Origin: Bacillus infantis NRRL B-14911
Lineage (GTDB): Bacteria > Bacillota > Bacilli > Bacillales > Cytobacillaceae
Direction: 5' to 3'
DNA length: 64,000 nt
Assembly (NCBI RefSeq): GCF_000473245.1
Contig: NC_022524.1
Coordinates: 2,442,501-2,506,500, forward strand
Part shown: positions 16,843 through 26,341 of the stretch, in pieces
Layout: each line of letters begins with the position of its first letter
Numbering within the stretch: position 1 is the stretch's first letter
Made by a program: the position numbers and the translations under genes
The notes under the pieces: generated by a model
What the model was told of the DNA's origin: nothing
Database searches by the model: none
What the model saw: only the letters and a program-made list of their open reading frames with translations

Positions 16843-16865
16843 AAGATGTATTCAAAATACTACTT
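16843..16865 (+). promoter_or_regulatory. NsrR operator of hmp
   Basis: The box contains the perfect inverted repeat GTATT-CAA-AATAC (16848-16860) within AAGATGTATTCAAAATACTA, close to the B. subtilis NsrR consensus built of two ATGTATTT half-sites. A second half-site, AAGATGTATTT, lies upstream at about 16797. Position over the transcription start fits repression. Confidence 0.75.
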
Positions 16866-16886
16866 AAGCAAAGAAGGGATTCAGCA

Positions 16887-18101
16887 ATGTTATCTCGAAA
16901 CACAATTGACACTATCGTATCAACCGTTCCTGTATTGGAAGTGAAGGGGACGGAAATAACAACCGTTTTTTACCGCAACTTATTTTCAAGCCATCCTGAG
17001 TTATTGAATATCTTCAATCATGCCAACCAGCAGAAAGGCAGGCAGCAGACCGCTCTTGCCAATACAATCCTGGCAGCCGCCGTTTATATTGATAACCTGG
17101 AAGCAATCATCCCTGCAGTGAAACAAATTGCCCACAAGCATAGAAGCCTTGGAGTCAAGCCGGAACATTATCCGATTGTAGGAGAACATCTTCTGGGAGC
17201 AATCAAAGAAGTGCTGGGCAATGCGGCAACTGATGAGATCATCGGAGCATGGGCAGATGCCTATGGCGTAATCGCCGACGCCTTTATCGGAATCGAGAAG
17301 GAAATGTATGAAGAAGCAGCCAGCCAGCCTGCAGGCTGGGAAGACTTTAAAGAGTTTACAGTTACAGATAAAGTAAAAGAAAGCGATGTTATTACCAGCT
17401 TCTACTTAAAGCCTTCTGACGGTTCAACTGTACCAGCCTTCTTGCCTGGCCAGTATATTACAGTTCGCATTGGCATCCCCGGTGAAGAATATCTGATGAA
17501 CAGGCAGTACAGTCTTTCAGCAGCACCTGGCAAAGACTATTTCCGGATTTCTGTCAAACGGGAATCAGAAGAAAATACACCTGAAGGCAAGGTCTCCAAT
17601 TACCTTCATGATGCCGTTGAAGCAGGCAGCATTATAGAAGTGACGGTCCCAGCCGGTGACTTTGTACTTGCAGCAGATGCTGATGAACCGGTTGTGTTCC
17701 TTAGCGGCGGTGTCGGCATCACTCCTTTCATGAGCATGATCAATTCTATTGCTGAACAAAACCCGGGACGCAAGGTAGAGTTTATAAATGCCTCCAGAAG
17801 CAGCAGCCACCAGCCGTTCAAAGAGGAACTTTCCTCACTTGAAGCTGAACTTGAAAACAGCAAGCTTCTGTATGTATACGAAAAAGCTAAGGAAACTGAC
17901 CGCCAGGATGCCCGCTTTGCTAAAGAAGGCTATATCGATGCAGACTTCCTCCGCGAAATCCTGATTGATGGCGCAGACTATTATGTATGCGGGCCGGTGC
18001 CATTCCTCCGTGCAATTGTCAAAGGATTAAAAGAGCTGCATGTTGAAGAATCGAAGATTCACTTTGAATTCTTTGGTCCGTCATTGAATCTGGAAGTATA
18101 G
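16887..18101 (+). CDS. hmp: Flavohemoglobin, nitric oxide dioxygenase
   Basis: The 404-residue enzyme turns NO plus O2 into nitrate using NAD(P)H. The globin domain (about residues 1-137) has the B10 tyrosine Y29 and proximal histidine H85; the ferredoxin-reductase part has the FAD-binding RQYSLS motif near residue 212 and the NAD-binding GGVGITPFMSM near 275. Length and order are normal for Hmp. It is divergent from nsrR and carries an NsrR box at its start, so it should be induced by nitric oxide. A terminator follows. Confidence 0.97.
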   Translation: MLSRNTIDTIVSTVPVLEVKGTEITTVFYRNLFSSHPELLNIFNHANQQKGRQQTALANTILAAAVYIDNLEAIIPAVKQIAHKHRSLGVKPEHYPIVGEHLLGAIKEVLGNAATDEIIGAWADAYGVIADAFIGIEKEMYEEAASQPAGWEDFKEFTVTDKVKESDVITSFYLKPSDGSTVPAFLPGQYITVRIGIPGEEYLMNRQYSLSAAPGKDYFRISVKRESEENTPEGKVSNYLHDAVEAGSIIEVTVPAGDFVLAADADEPVVFLSGGVGITPFMSMINSIAEQNPGRKVEFINASRSSSHQPFKEELSSLEAELENSKLLYVYEKAKETDRQDARFAKEGYIDADFLREILIDGADYYVCGPVPFLRAIVKGLKELHVEESKIHFEFFGPSLNLEV

Positions 18102-18115
18102 GAATATTTGAAAAG

Positions 18116-18160
18116 AAAGAAGCCGGCGTCCCTTGATGGGCTCATCAGCTTCTTTTTTTT
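18116..18160 (+). terminator. Terminator of hmp
   Basis: An outer stem AGAAGC/GCTTCT encloses an inner TGATG/CATCA stem and is followed by eight T. Confidence 0.7.
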
Positions 18161-18342
18161 GCGGTTTGAGAGCAGATCTAGCGGCGGAGCTTGGGTACTC
18201 TCCGTGTGAAAAGGAGAAAATGCGGCTATTTTGGTGATTTTCAGGGAAATTCCGGCTGTTATTGTAAGCAGTCTTACAATATTGTAATTTTATTGAGTTG
18301 ACAGCCGTAAGTGCTGGCTGCCTGGTTGGCTGACCCTTAGGA

Positions 18343-18615
18343 GCAGCCAATTTCCGTTTTTTAATCGAAGTTCGGATCATTTCAATCATTTGCAGGATTA
18401 TTTTAATCAATTCGCCCGATAATTCAATCAAACTGCCAATTATTCTACCACCAGGGCTCATTCGGCGGTTTCGATGGATCCCCGGCACAGCTGACCTTTC
18501 CTGAGCAGCAGCCAATTTCCGTTTTTTAATCGAAGTTCGGATTATTTTAATCATTTGCAGGATTATTTCAATCAATTTTCCCGATAATTCAATCAAACTG
18601 CCAATTATTCTACCA
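18343..18615. repeat. Two copies of a 108-bp intergenic repeat with internal ~21-bp periodicity
   Basis: Copy 1 (18343-18450) and copy 2 (18508-18615) match at 103 of 108 bases at a 165-bp offset; weaker similarity continues on both sides. Inside each copy, segments close to ATTATTTTAATCA recur at offsets of 21, 22 and 20 bases (18376, 18397, 18419, 18439 in copy 1). The 606-bp stretch between hmp and ylnF holds no gene I can support: the minus-strand frame through the repeat lacks a ribosome binding site and runs through the hmp terminator. Confidence 0.93.
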
Positions 18616-18707
18616 TTTCAACAAAATCAGGGCACATTCAGCGGTTCCAATAACTCCCTTGCACAAACCCAGTTGCCTCAAATGATTTCGCCAACCTTGG
18701 GACAGCA

Positions 18708-19349
18708 TCACCATACCGCCTCACTATCTTCCCTCACACTCTCCGCCATCCTCCTTATTTCCTCCGCCTTTTCCTCCTGCTTACTCTCGCTCAATCGGTA
18801 TTCGTCCTCCAGCAGGCTCCAAAGCAGCCGGTCTTTTTTTTCGGCGGGAAGATCCAGCCTCTTTATGACCAACCGGCAGTTCCCGAGGAATTCTGTATAC
18901 ACTGACCATGTCTCGTCAAAGAGCACCTCTAATTCTTTTTTCAGCTTCCGTGTCAGCTTAGGGCTGGTTCCGCCTGAAGTCACAGCAATCTGGAGGCCGC
19001 CCCGCCGCACTCTTGCCGGGAAAGTGACATTGCCGGTTTCAAATTCGTCAACTACACAGACGAGCTGATTGGCCGGGAGAGCCTTCTGCAGCTCATCATT
19101 GGCACTCCGGTCGTTTGTGGCCAGAATGGCAAGGAAGGCATCCGTAAAATCTGCAGCCGCTGCCTTACGTTCAATGAGCCCATAACCTTTACTCTCGGCT
19201 ATCAAAAGAGCTTCCTCCGAAAATGCGGGGGCAATGAAAGTGATGTCAGCTCCCTCCTCTTCAAGTACACGCGCCTTCCTGGCTGCAATCCTGCCGCCTC
19301 CTGCAATGACTACTTTTTTCCCTCTTAGATCAATGAACAGGGGCTGCAT
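18708..19349 (-). CDS. ylnF: Precorrin-2 dehydrogenase / sirohydrochlorin ferrochelatase-type protein (siroheme synthesis)
   Basis: The 213-residue protein matches the Met8/CysG N-terminal family. It has a Rossmann motif VVIAGGGRIAARKARVLEE near residue 14 and the catalytic-loop segment NVTFPARVRRGGLQIAVTSGG near residue 110. It oxidises precorrin-2 to sirohydrochlorin with NAD+. I chose the ATG at 19349, directly after GGAAGGAGGAGAAGG; it overlaps the end of sirB by 20 bases. It is the last gene of the sulfate assimilation operon and supplies siroheme to the sulfite reductase encoded upstream. Confidence 0.9.
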   Translation of the reverse strand: MQPLFIDLRGKKVVIAGGGRIAARKARVLEEEGADITFIAPAFSEEALLIAESKGYGLIERKAAAADFTDAFLAILATNDRSANDELQKALPANQLVCVVDEFETGNVTFPARVRRGGLQIAVTSGGTSPKLTRKLKKELEVLFDETWSVYTEFLGNCRLVIKRLDLPAEKKDRLLWSLLEDEYRLSESKQEEKAEEIRRMAESVREDSEAVW

Positions 19350-20079
19350 CCTTCTCCTCCTTCCCTGCTGCACGGGCAATGACGATTTCCTCTATCGCAG
19401 AATGCCTGCTCAATGCGCCGGTATGTACAATCTGGATGCCTTGCTTTTTCCTTTTCCTCACCGCATTCTCAATTTCACTGAGAAGGAGCCCGCCGAACAA
19501 TAGATAAGGAACGACTATGACCCGTCCAGGGCTATCAGCACATGCTTCCTCAAGGCCTTCACCGAAGGATGGGGAAGCCGCAGCCAGAAAGCAGACCTTC
19601 ACCGAGGCGCCAATCTTATCAGCGACGCCCTTTTTAATCTCTTCAAACGCTTCAAGAACAGAAGGATCGCTGCTCCCCCTCCCAACCAGCAAAACAGAAT
19701 CGTCTTTGGAAAGCACCAATGCCTCCTGAAATATCAATTCACAAACTGCCTGAATGATCGCCTGCTGGACACCAAAGGGATCTGCCATTTCAACCGGTAT
19801 ATCCGGAAAATTATTTTTTAACTTTTCAAGAATATCCGGGATATCTTCTTTTATATGCCCCGCTGATAATAGAAAGATCGGGACCACCCTGATAGAGGTG
19901 GCCCCCCGGCGAATACAATTTTCGTAAGCCTCGCCGATTGATGGTTCTGCAAGCTCCAAAAAACTGATTTCCTGGATCGGTGCGGCAGATTTCCCAATGA
20001 TCCTATTCAAGAAGTCCCTTGCTTCCTGTGCCCCTTTTTTCGAGCGGGTGCCGTGGCCTATATAAAGGATCGATTCCAT
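19330..20079 (-). CDS. sirB: Sirohydrochlorin chelatase (CbiX/SirB type)
   Basis: The 249-residue protein has two similar halves of the CbiX fold. The first starts ILYIGHGTRSKKG with the metal-binding histidine, and a second conserved histidine lies in FLLSAGHIKED near residue 75. It inserts Fe2+ (or Co2+) into sirohydrochlorin, the last step to siroheme. The ATG at 20079 follows AGGAGGAGGAAC; an in-frame upstream extension of 19 residues is Arg-rich and improbable. It lies between cobA and ylnF, as in B. subtilis ylnDEF. Confidence 0.9.
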   Translation of the reverse strand: MESILYIGHGTRSKKGAQEARDFLNRIIGKSAAPIQEISFLELAEPSIGEAYENCIRRGATSIRVVPIFLLSAGHIKEDIPDILEKLKNNFPDIPVEMADPFGVQQAIIQAVCELIFQEALVLSKDDSVLLVGRGSSDPSVLEAFEEIKKGVADKIGASVKVCFLAAASPSFGEGLEEACADSPGRVIVVPYLLFGGLLLSEIENAVRKRKKQGIQIVHTGALSRHSAIEEIVIARAAGKEEKDAAPVH

Positions 20080-20089
20080 GTTCCTCCTC

Positions 20090-20869
20090 CTATATTCCCT
20101 GGATGACCGGCAGCCTGGGCGCAATTTCTTCCTCAAACCAATGGAGTTTTTTGTGCAGCTTTACGACTTCCCCGATAACAATCATGCTTGGATTGCTTAT
20201 GCCGGCCCGTTCAACCAGAGGCAAGATTGTCTCAAGCGTCCCTGCGACAGTCTGCTGGCCAGAAAGCGTGCCCCAGTGCACAAGTGCTATCGGCGTTTCC
20301 TTTTCCTTGCCGTTTTCAAGGAGCTTGTCGACAATATTAGGTAGATGGGAAACCCCCATATAGACACAAATTGTATCAACCGCCCTTGCAAGATGGGCCC
20401 ATTGATGCTCTGCTTCCCTGTCACCAGCCTGGTGTCCGGTCACAAAGGCGAAGCTTTTGCTGAGGGTTCGGTGGGTGACAGGAATTCCTGCGTAGGCAGC
20501 AGCTCCGATGCCGGCTGTTATGCCTGGAACTACTTCAAAAGGGATATCATTAATGGCGCATTCCTCGGCCTCTTCCCCTCCGCGGCCGAACACGAAGGGA
20601 TCTCCGCCTTTTAATCTCACAACATTCTGGCCTTTTTTGGCGAATTTAACAAGGAACCGGCTGATTGTTTCCTGTTTCATTGTATGATAATGAGGCAGCT
20701 TGCCGCAGTAAATCAGCTGGGCGCCTTCTTTTGCGTACTCCAGCAGCTCAGGATTAACGAGCCGGTCGTATAAAATAACATCTGCCTGCCGGATACAGCG
20801 CAGCCCTTTTACCGTTATCAGCTCGGCATCCCCCGGTCCTGCTCCGACCAAATATACTTTTCCTGGCAT
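20090..20869 (-). CDS. cobA: Uroporphyrinogen-III C-methyltransferase
   Basis: The 259-residue protein has the family signatures VYLVGAGPGDAELITVKG at the N-terminus and GDPFVFGRGGEEAEE near residue 88, which form the S-adenosylmethionine site, plus GITAGIGAAAYAGIPVTHR near 120. It methylates uroporphyrinogen III twice to precorrin-2. It is first of the three siroheme genes in this operon. The ATG at 20869 follows AAAGGGTGGTAGTG. Since it consumes SAM, control of the operon by an S-box riboswitch is a sensible coupling. Confidence 0.95.
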   Translation of the reverse strand: MPGKVYLVGAGPGDAELITVKGLRCIRQADVILYDRLVNPELLEYAKEGAQLIYCGKLPHYHTMKQETISRFLVKFAKKGQNVVRLKGGDPFVFGRGGEEAEECAINDIPFEVVPGITAGIGAAAYAGIPVTHRTLSKSFAFVTGHQAGDREAEHQWAHLARAVDTICVYMGVSHLPNIVDKLLENGKEKETPIALVHWGTLSGQQTVAGTLETILPLVERAGISNPSMIVIGEVVKLHKKLHWFEEEIAPRLPVIQGI

Positions 20870-20871
20870 CA

Positions 20872-21090
20872 CTACCACCCTTTCTCATCTTCATCAAAAA
20901 TATAGCCTGCCGTTTTTGCAGCCCGCTTTTTTTCGCGGAGGGCCACTTCCTGTACGCCCGGTTCTTTTAAATAAAATTTCTCGAGCTCAACATCCAATTG
21001 GCGGAAGGCCGCCTCGTCATTTTCAGCGAGGATGACAGCGGATATCTCTTTTTCTTCCAGCTGTACACTGAATCTATAAAGATAGGCCAT
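20872..21090 (-). CDS. DUF3906 family small protein
   Basis: The 72-residue protein begins MAYLYRFSVQLEEKE and fits the DUF3906 family found with sulfite reductase genes in the Bacillus cereus type operon. It is highly charged, has no membrane segment and overlaps the end of the sulfite reductase gene by 17 bases, so it is probably translated by coupling. A role in assembly or activity of the reductase is a guess from position. It ends two bases before cobA begins. Confidence 0.8.
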   Translation of the reverse strand: MAYLYRFSVQLEEKEISAVILAENDEAAFRQLDVELEKFYLKEPGVQEVALREKKRAAKTAGYIFDEDEKGW

Positions 21091-22705
21091 GGGCTTCTCT
21101 TCCCAAAATAATATCAAGCTGCTGCTGGAAAAGCTCCAGACCGGCCCTGCCGACAAAATCGAAGAAGGATTCCCCTGCTGACTTTTCATTCTTGAAAAAG
21201 TGCAGCAATTCCTCAAGCACATCGGCCAGCTTTTCCGCTTCTACCTTCCCTTTCAGCTTTTCATTGAATTTGCCGCCGGCATTAAGCGTTCCTCCTACAT
21301 AGATTTCGTAAGCCTCCACCATTTCCTTGTTCTCATTCCGCACCTTCATTCCCTGCAGGCCGATATCGGCAATCTGCCTTTGGCCGCAGGAGTTCGGGCA
21401 GCCAACCATATGGATTCTGACCGGCACATCCAGGGTGATCCGGTTATCCAGCTCTTCAGCTATCACGCGCATCCTTTCTTTAGTTTCTACAAGTGCCAGA
21501 TTGCAATATTCAATCCCGGTGCAGGAAACCGCGTGGCCGATAAAGGAATTGGGATTGATGGTGATGCGGCTGAAAATCGGCTCCTGGAGCAGTGCTTCAA
21601 CGTTTTCCTCAGGTATATTGGGAATGATCAGGTTCTGCGAATTGCACGTCCTGATTTCTCCATTCCCATAATGGGCAGAAATGCGGGAAAGCTCGAATAC
21701 TTCATCAGCCGACAAACGCCCCACCGGTACATTGAACCCAAGGAACTTCAGGCCGGGCTGTTTCTGGTCATGGATACCGTAAAAATAGCCGGCATTCCAG
21801 CCTCCTGCAGGCTCTGTTCCTTTTTCAGGAAGAGGCCCTGTGTACTCCAGCAGCTTTTCCTTGAATTTCTCCGGACCCCAGTCAGCCATAAGGAATTTGA
21901 GTCTGGCCAGATGCCTTTTTTCCCGGTAGCCGTAGTCCCTGAATATCGTTGTTACGGCAATGGCTGTTTCCAGTGTGCGCTCAGGTTCAATAAATACGTC
22001 CAGCGTTTCTGCCAGATAAGGCCGGGAAGAAAGTCCGCCGCCAACCTTCAGGTGGAACCCTTTTCTCTCACCGCCATCAATCACCTTGACCGCCGGGGTG
22101 AAGGATACACAGTTGATTTCCGCATTAGAAGCATTATGCAGATTAGCTGAAATTGACATTTTATATTTTCTAGGCAGATTGGAGAAATCTTCATTTTTCT
22201 GAAAATAGGTATATACTTCATTAACAATCTCAGTGGTATCAAACAATTCGTGCGGATCAAGCCCGGCAATCGGATTGCCGACGATTGTCCTTGTGATGTC
22301 ACCGCATGCCCCTGCACTCGAAAGGCCTACAGCCTCCAGCCTGTTGAAAATATCAGGAATCTGGCTGATTTCAAGCCAATGGAATTGGATAGCCTGCCTT
22401 GTTGTTATATCAAAGACGCCGCGCCCGTAGTCCCGGGCAATTCCGGCCAGAGCATCTACCTGCGGCTTCGTCAGGATGCCGGAGGGGACGTTCACCCTCA
22501 TCATGAAATAGCCGTCCTCCTTCGGGCGCTGCAGGTACAAGCCTGCCCATTTGAACAGGTCCCACTGATCCTTTGGAATGGATTCAAAGCCGTTTGCTGC
22601 ATAATAGGGAATATCATTAAGAATTTCGAGTCCGTCTTTTTCCAGCTTTGCTTTCTCCGTTTTGTTCAGCTTTTCATTATCAGCCCAATGCTTTACATAT
22701 GCCAT
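21074..22705 (-). CDS. Ferredoxin-type siroheme sulfite (or nitrite) reductase
   Basis: The 543-residue protein has the nitrite/sulfite reductase half-domain repeat and the four cysteines that ligate the coupled siroheme and [4Fe-4S] cluster: C-x5-C in SCTGIEYC near residue 395 and C-x3-C in GCPNSCGQ near 440. It reduces sulfite to sulfide with six electrons. It is of the single-subunit, ferredoxin-dependent (NirA-like) type rather than CysJI. Position between cysC and the siroheme genes points to sulfite rather than nitrite as substrate. The ATG follows AAGGAGGGGCAAGA. Confidence 0.92.
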   Translation of the reverse strand: MAYVKHWADNEKLNKTEKAKLEKDGLEILNDIPYYAANGFESIPKDQWDLFKWAGLYLQRPKEDGYFMMRVNVPSGILTKPQVDALAGIARDYGRGVFDITTRQAIQFHWLEISQIPDIFNRLEAVGLSSAGACGDITRTIVGNPIAGLDPHELFDTTEIVNEVYTYFQKNEDFSNLPRKYKMSISANLHNASNAEINCVSFTPAVKVIDGGERKGFHLKVGGGLSSRPYLAETLDVFIEPERTLETAIAVTTIFRDYGYREKRHLARLKFLMADWGPEKFKEKLLEYTGPLPEKGTEPAGGWNAGYFYGIHDQKQPGLKFLGFNVPVGRLSADEVFELSRISAHYGNGEIRTCNSQNLIIPNIPEENVEALLQEPIFSRITINPNSFIGHAVSCTGIEYCNLALVETKERMRVIAEELDNRITLDVPVRIHMVGCPNSCGQRQIADIGLQGMKVRNENKEMVEAYEIYVGGTLNAGGKFNEKLKGKVEAEKLADVLEELLHFFKNEKSAGESFFDFVGRAGLELFQQQLDIILGREAHGLSL

Positions 22706-22717
22706 TCTTGCCCCTCC

Positions 22718-23320
22718 TTAAATGATTCCCTGCTCTTTTAAGTAGATTAATATCTTTTCAGCTGCCTCTTCTGGAGAAAGCTGGTCAGTCCGAATGATGA
22801 TTTCCGGGTCTTCCGGCTCTTCGTAAGGAGCATCGATCCCCGTGAATCCTTTAATCTCCTCGCGCCGTGCTTTTTGGTACAGCTGCTTGGGATCCCGCTT
22901 TTCACATTCTTCCAAAGGGCAGTCAATGAATACTTCAATGAACTCCCCTTTTTCCGGAAAAAGGCTTCGCACCAGTTCCCTGTCCTTCCGGTAAGGCGAG
23001 ATGAATGCTGTACAGACAATCTGGCCGCTGTCAGTAAACAGCTTAGCCACTTCACCGATCCGGCGGATATTTTCATTCCTGTCTTCTTCTGAGAATCCGA
23101 GGTCGCGGTTCAGTCCATGGCGGATATTATCGCCATCCAGGACATATTCATCAATGCCATCCTTGAAAAGCCGGTGGCTGACGATATTGGCTATGGTCGA
23201 TTTACCTGATCCGGACAGCCCTGTCAGCCAGAGCACACAGCTGGCATGCCCGTTTTGCGCCCTCCTCTCTTCTTTTGTTACTGCTGCTTCATGCCATGTA
23301 AGATTCAGTGAATGTGCCAT
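22718..23320 (-). CDS. cysC: Adenylyl-sulfate kinase
   Basis: The 200-residue protein phosphorylates adenosine 5'-phosphosulfate (APS) to PAPS. The P-loop GLSGSGKST is at residues 34-42 and the APS-binding [20 protein letters not shown] segment is near 62, both standard. It follows sat by 13 bases and precedes the sulfite reductase by 12, so it lies inside the sulfate assimilation operon. Confidence 0.97.
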   Translation of the reverse strand: MAHSLNLTWHEAAVTKEERRAQNGHASCVLWLTGLSGSGKSTIANIVSHRLFKDGIDEYVLDGDNIRHGLNRDLGFSEEDRNENIRRIGEVAKLFTDSGQIVCTAFISPYRKDRELVRSLFPEKGEFIEVFIDCPLEECEKRDPKQLYQKARREEIKGFTGIDAPYEEPEDPEIIIRTDQLSPEEAAEKILIYLKEQGII

Positions 23321-23333
23321 GCATTCTTCCTCC

Positions 23334-24485
23334 TTAAACCGTTTCTTTTTCCCGCAAGCCCTGAATCAGCACCTCAATTACTTCTTTCCTGCTGAAAGAG
23401 GATGGCGGGATTTCTCCGGCACGGAGCATTTCCCTGACCTTTGTGCCTGAAAGGATTACCCGGTCATCCGCTGTATGCGGGCAGGTCTTGTCGGAAGCCA
23501 TGCCTTCACACACATTGCAATAGAAGCTGTGCTCGAAAAATAAAGGCTTGATCCCCAGCTCTTCTTCGGTAAACTCCCTGAATATATGCTGGGCATCATA
23601 GGTTCCGTAATAATTGCCTACTCCGGCATGATCGCGCCCTACGATGAAATGGGTGCATCCGAAGTTCTTTCTGGCGATGCTGTGAAAAATAGCTTCCCTC
23701 GGCCCCGCGTACCTCATGGCTGCTGGATAGACTGCGAGCTGGACACGGGTTTCAGGATAATAATGCTCCAGCAGCACCCGGTAGCTTTTCAGGCGGACAT
23801 CTGCCGGTATATCATCCTCCTTCGTATCCCCGACGAGCGGGTTAAGGAAAAGGCCATCGACTGTTTCAAGGGCAGCTTTCTGGATATATTCATGGGCCCG
23901 GTGCACCGGGTTCCGCGTCTGGAAGCCGACAACCGTGTTCCAGCCTTTTTCAGCAAATAAGGACCGCGTCTCCTTCGGTGTCAGCCAGACATCTGTGAAA
24001 TCTCCTTTATCAGGACGCTTAATCAGTGTAATTTTTCCTGCAGCATAGGTGCGGCCTCTTTCAAAAAGCTTATTAACTCCTGGATGTGCCCGGTCAGAGG
24101 TCCGGTAGACTGAAAGTGCCTCTTTTTCCAGATCTGGCTGGTAAAGCTCGGAAAGTTCAAGGATCCCGTAGGTTTCTCCCTTATGATTCAGCCTGCAGAT
24201 ATCACCTTTATGAAGGTCAGCTGCTATATCCGGAATGATCGGCAGCGTGACCGGTATCGGCCATACTGTACCATCTGCAAGGCGCATACTTTCAACCACA
24301 GATTCGTAGTCCTCCTTTCCCAGAAAACCTGTCAGCGGGCTGAAAAGTCCACAGGCGATCAGCTCCAGGTCACTTAATGCAACTGAGTCTATCTCTATCT
24401 CCTGATTCGTGTTCTGGATCGGATAATCCGGATTGAATGCTTCTATGAGTTTGCCTCCATGAGGCATAGGTAGTGACATTTTCAT
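23334..24485 (-). CDS. sat: Sulfate adenylyltransferase
   Basis: The 383-residue ATP sulfurylase makes APS from sulfate and ATP. The catalytic [11 protein letters not shown] motif (with HxxH) is near residue 186 and GRDHAGVG near 280, as in the homo-oligomeric bacterial enzymes. Length equals that of B. subtilis Sat. Its ATG overlaps the stop codon of cysP by one base (TGATG), so the two are coupled. Confidence 0.97.
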   Translation of the reverse strand: MKMSLPMPHGGKLIEAFNPDYPIQNTNQEIEIDSVALSDLELIACGLFSPLTGFLGKEDYESVVESMRLADGTVWPIPVTLPIIPDIAADLHKGDICRLNHKGETYGILELSELYQPDLEKEALSVYRTSDRAHPGVNKLFERGRTYAAGKITLIKRPDKGDFTDVWLTPKETRSLFAEKGWNTVVGFQTRNPVHRAHEYIQKAALETVDGLFLNPLVGDTKEDDIPADVRLKSYRVLLEHYYPETRVQLAVYPAAMRYAGPREAIFHSIARKNFGCTHFIVGRDHAGVGNYYGTYDAQHIFREFTEEELGIKPLFFEHSFYCNVCEGMASDKTCPHTADDRVILSGTKVREMLRAGEIPPSSFSRKEVIEVLIQGLREKETV

Positions 24486-25570
24486 CAGCCTTTCCTTGCT
24501 AGTTTATAAGTTTCATTTTCCGGCAGGGCCGTATTCTGCCTTCCCATCAGGAAACGGACACCGAATACAGAAATAAGGACTCCAGCCATGGCAACAATCG
24601 GGTAAAAGTCATGCTTAATGATGATTTGGATCAAGGTATAGCTCAGTACCATCGACAGTACTGGCGACACAAGCCATACACCGAGGAGCCTGATGACAAT
24701 TTCTTTCTGGAAAACAGAGCGCCCCTGGCCGGCAAAGCCGATTCCGATGATGGAGCTTGTCGTGATCTGGGTCAAGGGGACGGGAATCCCGAATAAGGAT
24801 GCAGCAGTGACAATGCCTGCCCCGGTACCAGAAATGATGCATCCTTCTTCGAGCCGGATATCAGTGATTTTCTTTCCGTTTGTCTCCAGCACTTTACTGC
24901 CGAGAAAAACAGCGCCTGCGGCGACGAATATACCGCCCCAGAAAATCCCTGCCTCTGGCGGGAGGATGTCAGCACCAACAAGGGGGCCAACCGCATTGGC
25001 AACATTATTCATGCCGGCCGAAAAGGCTTCAAACAATCCCATGAGTGTGACCAGGAAGCCAAGGAAGCGGATGGTGCCCGGCTTTTTGGTCTTCTTGGTT
25101 GAGCGGAGTATCCTGATCAGCTTCGCTGCAATGACAGCAATGATAAAAGCGGCCAGCGGCGTAATCAGCCAAAAAGAAATGATCCACAAGAGCTTGGAAG
25201 CAAATAAAGATTGATAAGCAATCCCTGCCCCTACAACTGATCCGACTGTCACCTCACTGGTCGACAGCGGAATTCCGAAAATATTGGCCAGGAAAAGCGA
25301 CAGTGCTGCAGAGGCAAGGACAATCAGGGCTATGCTCACGGTGAAAGTGCTTTTCGGCACAATCCCGCTTCCCATCGTTTTGACAACCTCGCCCCCTCCG
25401 AGCCAGGCGCCAAGGAATACGGCGGCTCCGCACAGCAGGAGAGCAGTCTTTCGGCTTTTGATGGATCCTGATCCGTATGCAATCCCCATCGAGGCAGCTG
25501 CCCCGCTTGCTCCTATATTCATGGCAAAGAATAGTCCAATGGTCATTGCTATTGCTGCAAGCATGGTCAT
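24485..25570 (-). CDS. cysP: Sulfate permease CysP (PiT family)
   Basis: The 361-residue membrane protein belongs to the inorganic phosphate transporter (PiT) family; the duplicated signature GxNxVANAVGP appears as [16 protein letters not shown] near residue 185 and in diverged form as [17 protein letters not shown] at the N-terminus. In B. subtilis the orthologue CysP takes up sulfate, and the same gene order cysH-cysP-sat-cysC is present here, so sulfate is the likely substrate. The ATG follows GAAAGGGGGGC. It starts ten bases after cysH. Confidence 0.92.
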   Translation of the reverse strand: MTMLAAIAMTIGLFFAMNIGASGAAASMGIAYGSGSIKSRKTALLLCGAAVFLGAWLGGGEVVKTMGSGIVPKSTFTVSIALIVLASAALSLFLANIFGIPLSTSEVTVGSVVGAGIAYQSLFASKLLWIISFWLITPLAAFIIAVIAAKLIRILRSTKKTKKPGTIRFLGFLVTLMGLFEAFSAGMNNVANAVGPLVGADILPPEAGIFWGGIFVAAGAVFLGSKVLETNGKKITDIRLEEGCIISGTGAGIVTAASLFGIPVPLTQITTSSIIGIGFAGQGRSVFQKEIVIRLLGVWLVSPVLSMVLSYTLIQIIIKHDFYPIVAMAGVLISVFGVRFLMGRQNTALPENETYKLARKG

Positions 25571-25579
25571 GCCCCCCTT

Positions 25580-26290
25580 TCACCCGGAATGCAGGCCGCA
25601 TTCCGTCTTGCCGGTCCCAGCCCACCTGCCTGCCCTGCTGTCCCCGCCAACTCCTGCAGCCCTTGTACAGGGAAAGCATCCAATGCTTGGATACCCATTG
25701 TCATGGAGGTTATTATATGGGAGATCTTTTTTACGGATATGCTCCCAAACTTCCTCCCAAGTCCAGTGAATAAGAGGGCAGATTTTTACATTTTGAAATT
25801 TGCTGTCCTTGTTTAAAAATTGCGCCCCAGCCCTGGATGCAGACTGATCCCTCCTCAGCCCGGAAATCCAGGCGATTTTGTCTTTCATGGCTTCCTGGAG
25901 CGGAATGATCTTCCGGATGCTGCAGCAGCGGTCCGGCTCTCTTTTCCACAGTGCCGGTCCATAGGCTTCCCGCTGGTCATCCAAAGAAAGGGAAGGAAGC
26001 TTCCTTTCAATATTCAGCTCCGGAAAACGCTCCTGCACCCTTTCAATGACCTCATAGGTTTCCGGAAAATGGAGCCCGGTATCCAGGAAAATAATATGGG
26101 CATCAGGCTTTATCCCTGTGATAAGATCAATCAGTACAATCGCCTCAGCCCCGAAGCTTGAGGCGTAGCTGATATCTTGCGGGCTGTAATGGCTATAGGC
26201 CCATTCCAGCACTTTTTGTGCTCCTTTGAATCCATCGTTTTCAGGGAATGATGGCGGTTCCCAGCTGGTGTATGTTACGGTGGTGCTCAT
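25580..26290 (-). CDS. cysH: Phosphoadenylyl/adenylyl-sulfate reductase
   Basis: The 236-residue enzyme reduces PAPS or APS to sulfite with thioredoxin. The PP-loop region SSFGAEAIVLIDLI is near residue 43, and the catalytic cysteine sits in KTECGLH at the C-terminus. The cluster-binding pattern CC (in DRCCSIRK) plus CxxC (in GCFPCTR) is present, which marks the [4Fe-4S] type able to use APS. This sits with the B. subtilis enzyme, which accepts both substrates. The start follows AAAGGAGCACTGAA. A terminator lies between this gene and yezD upstream. Confidence 0.95.
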   Translation of the reverse strand: MSTTVTYTSWEPPSFPENDGFKGAQKVLEWAYSHYSPQDISYASSFGAEAIVLIDLITGIKPDAHIIFLDTGLHFPETYEVIERVQERFPELNIERKLPSLSLDDQREAYGPALWKREPDRCCSIRKIIPLQEAMKDKIAWISGLRRDQSASRAGAQFLNKDSKFQNVKICPLIHWTWEEVWEHIRKKDLPYNNLHDNGYPSIGCFPCTRAAGVGGDSRAGRWAGTGKTECGLHSG

Positions 26291-26341
26291 TTCAGTGCTC
26301 CTTTCATGGTGCCTTCTGTTTTTTGACTGATTTTTAACAAG

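Noticed and set aside
18081-18596. Minus-strand frame of 171 codons rich in Ile/Leu/Lys heptads
   Set aside because: It arises from the duplicated 108-bp element and its 21-bp period. It lacks a ribosome binding site, runs through the hmp terminator and overlaps the hmp 3' end.
21200-22150. 316-codon plus-strand frame
   Set aside because: It lies antisense within the sulfite reductase gene, which has complete cluster-binding motifs; there is no start signal.
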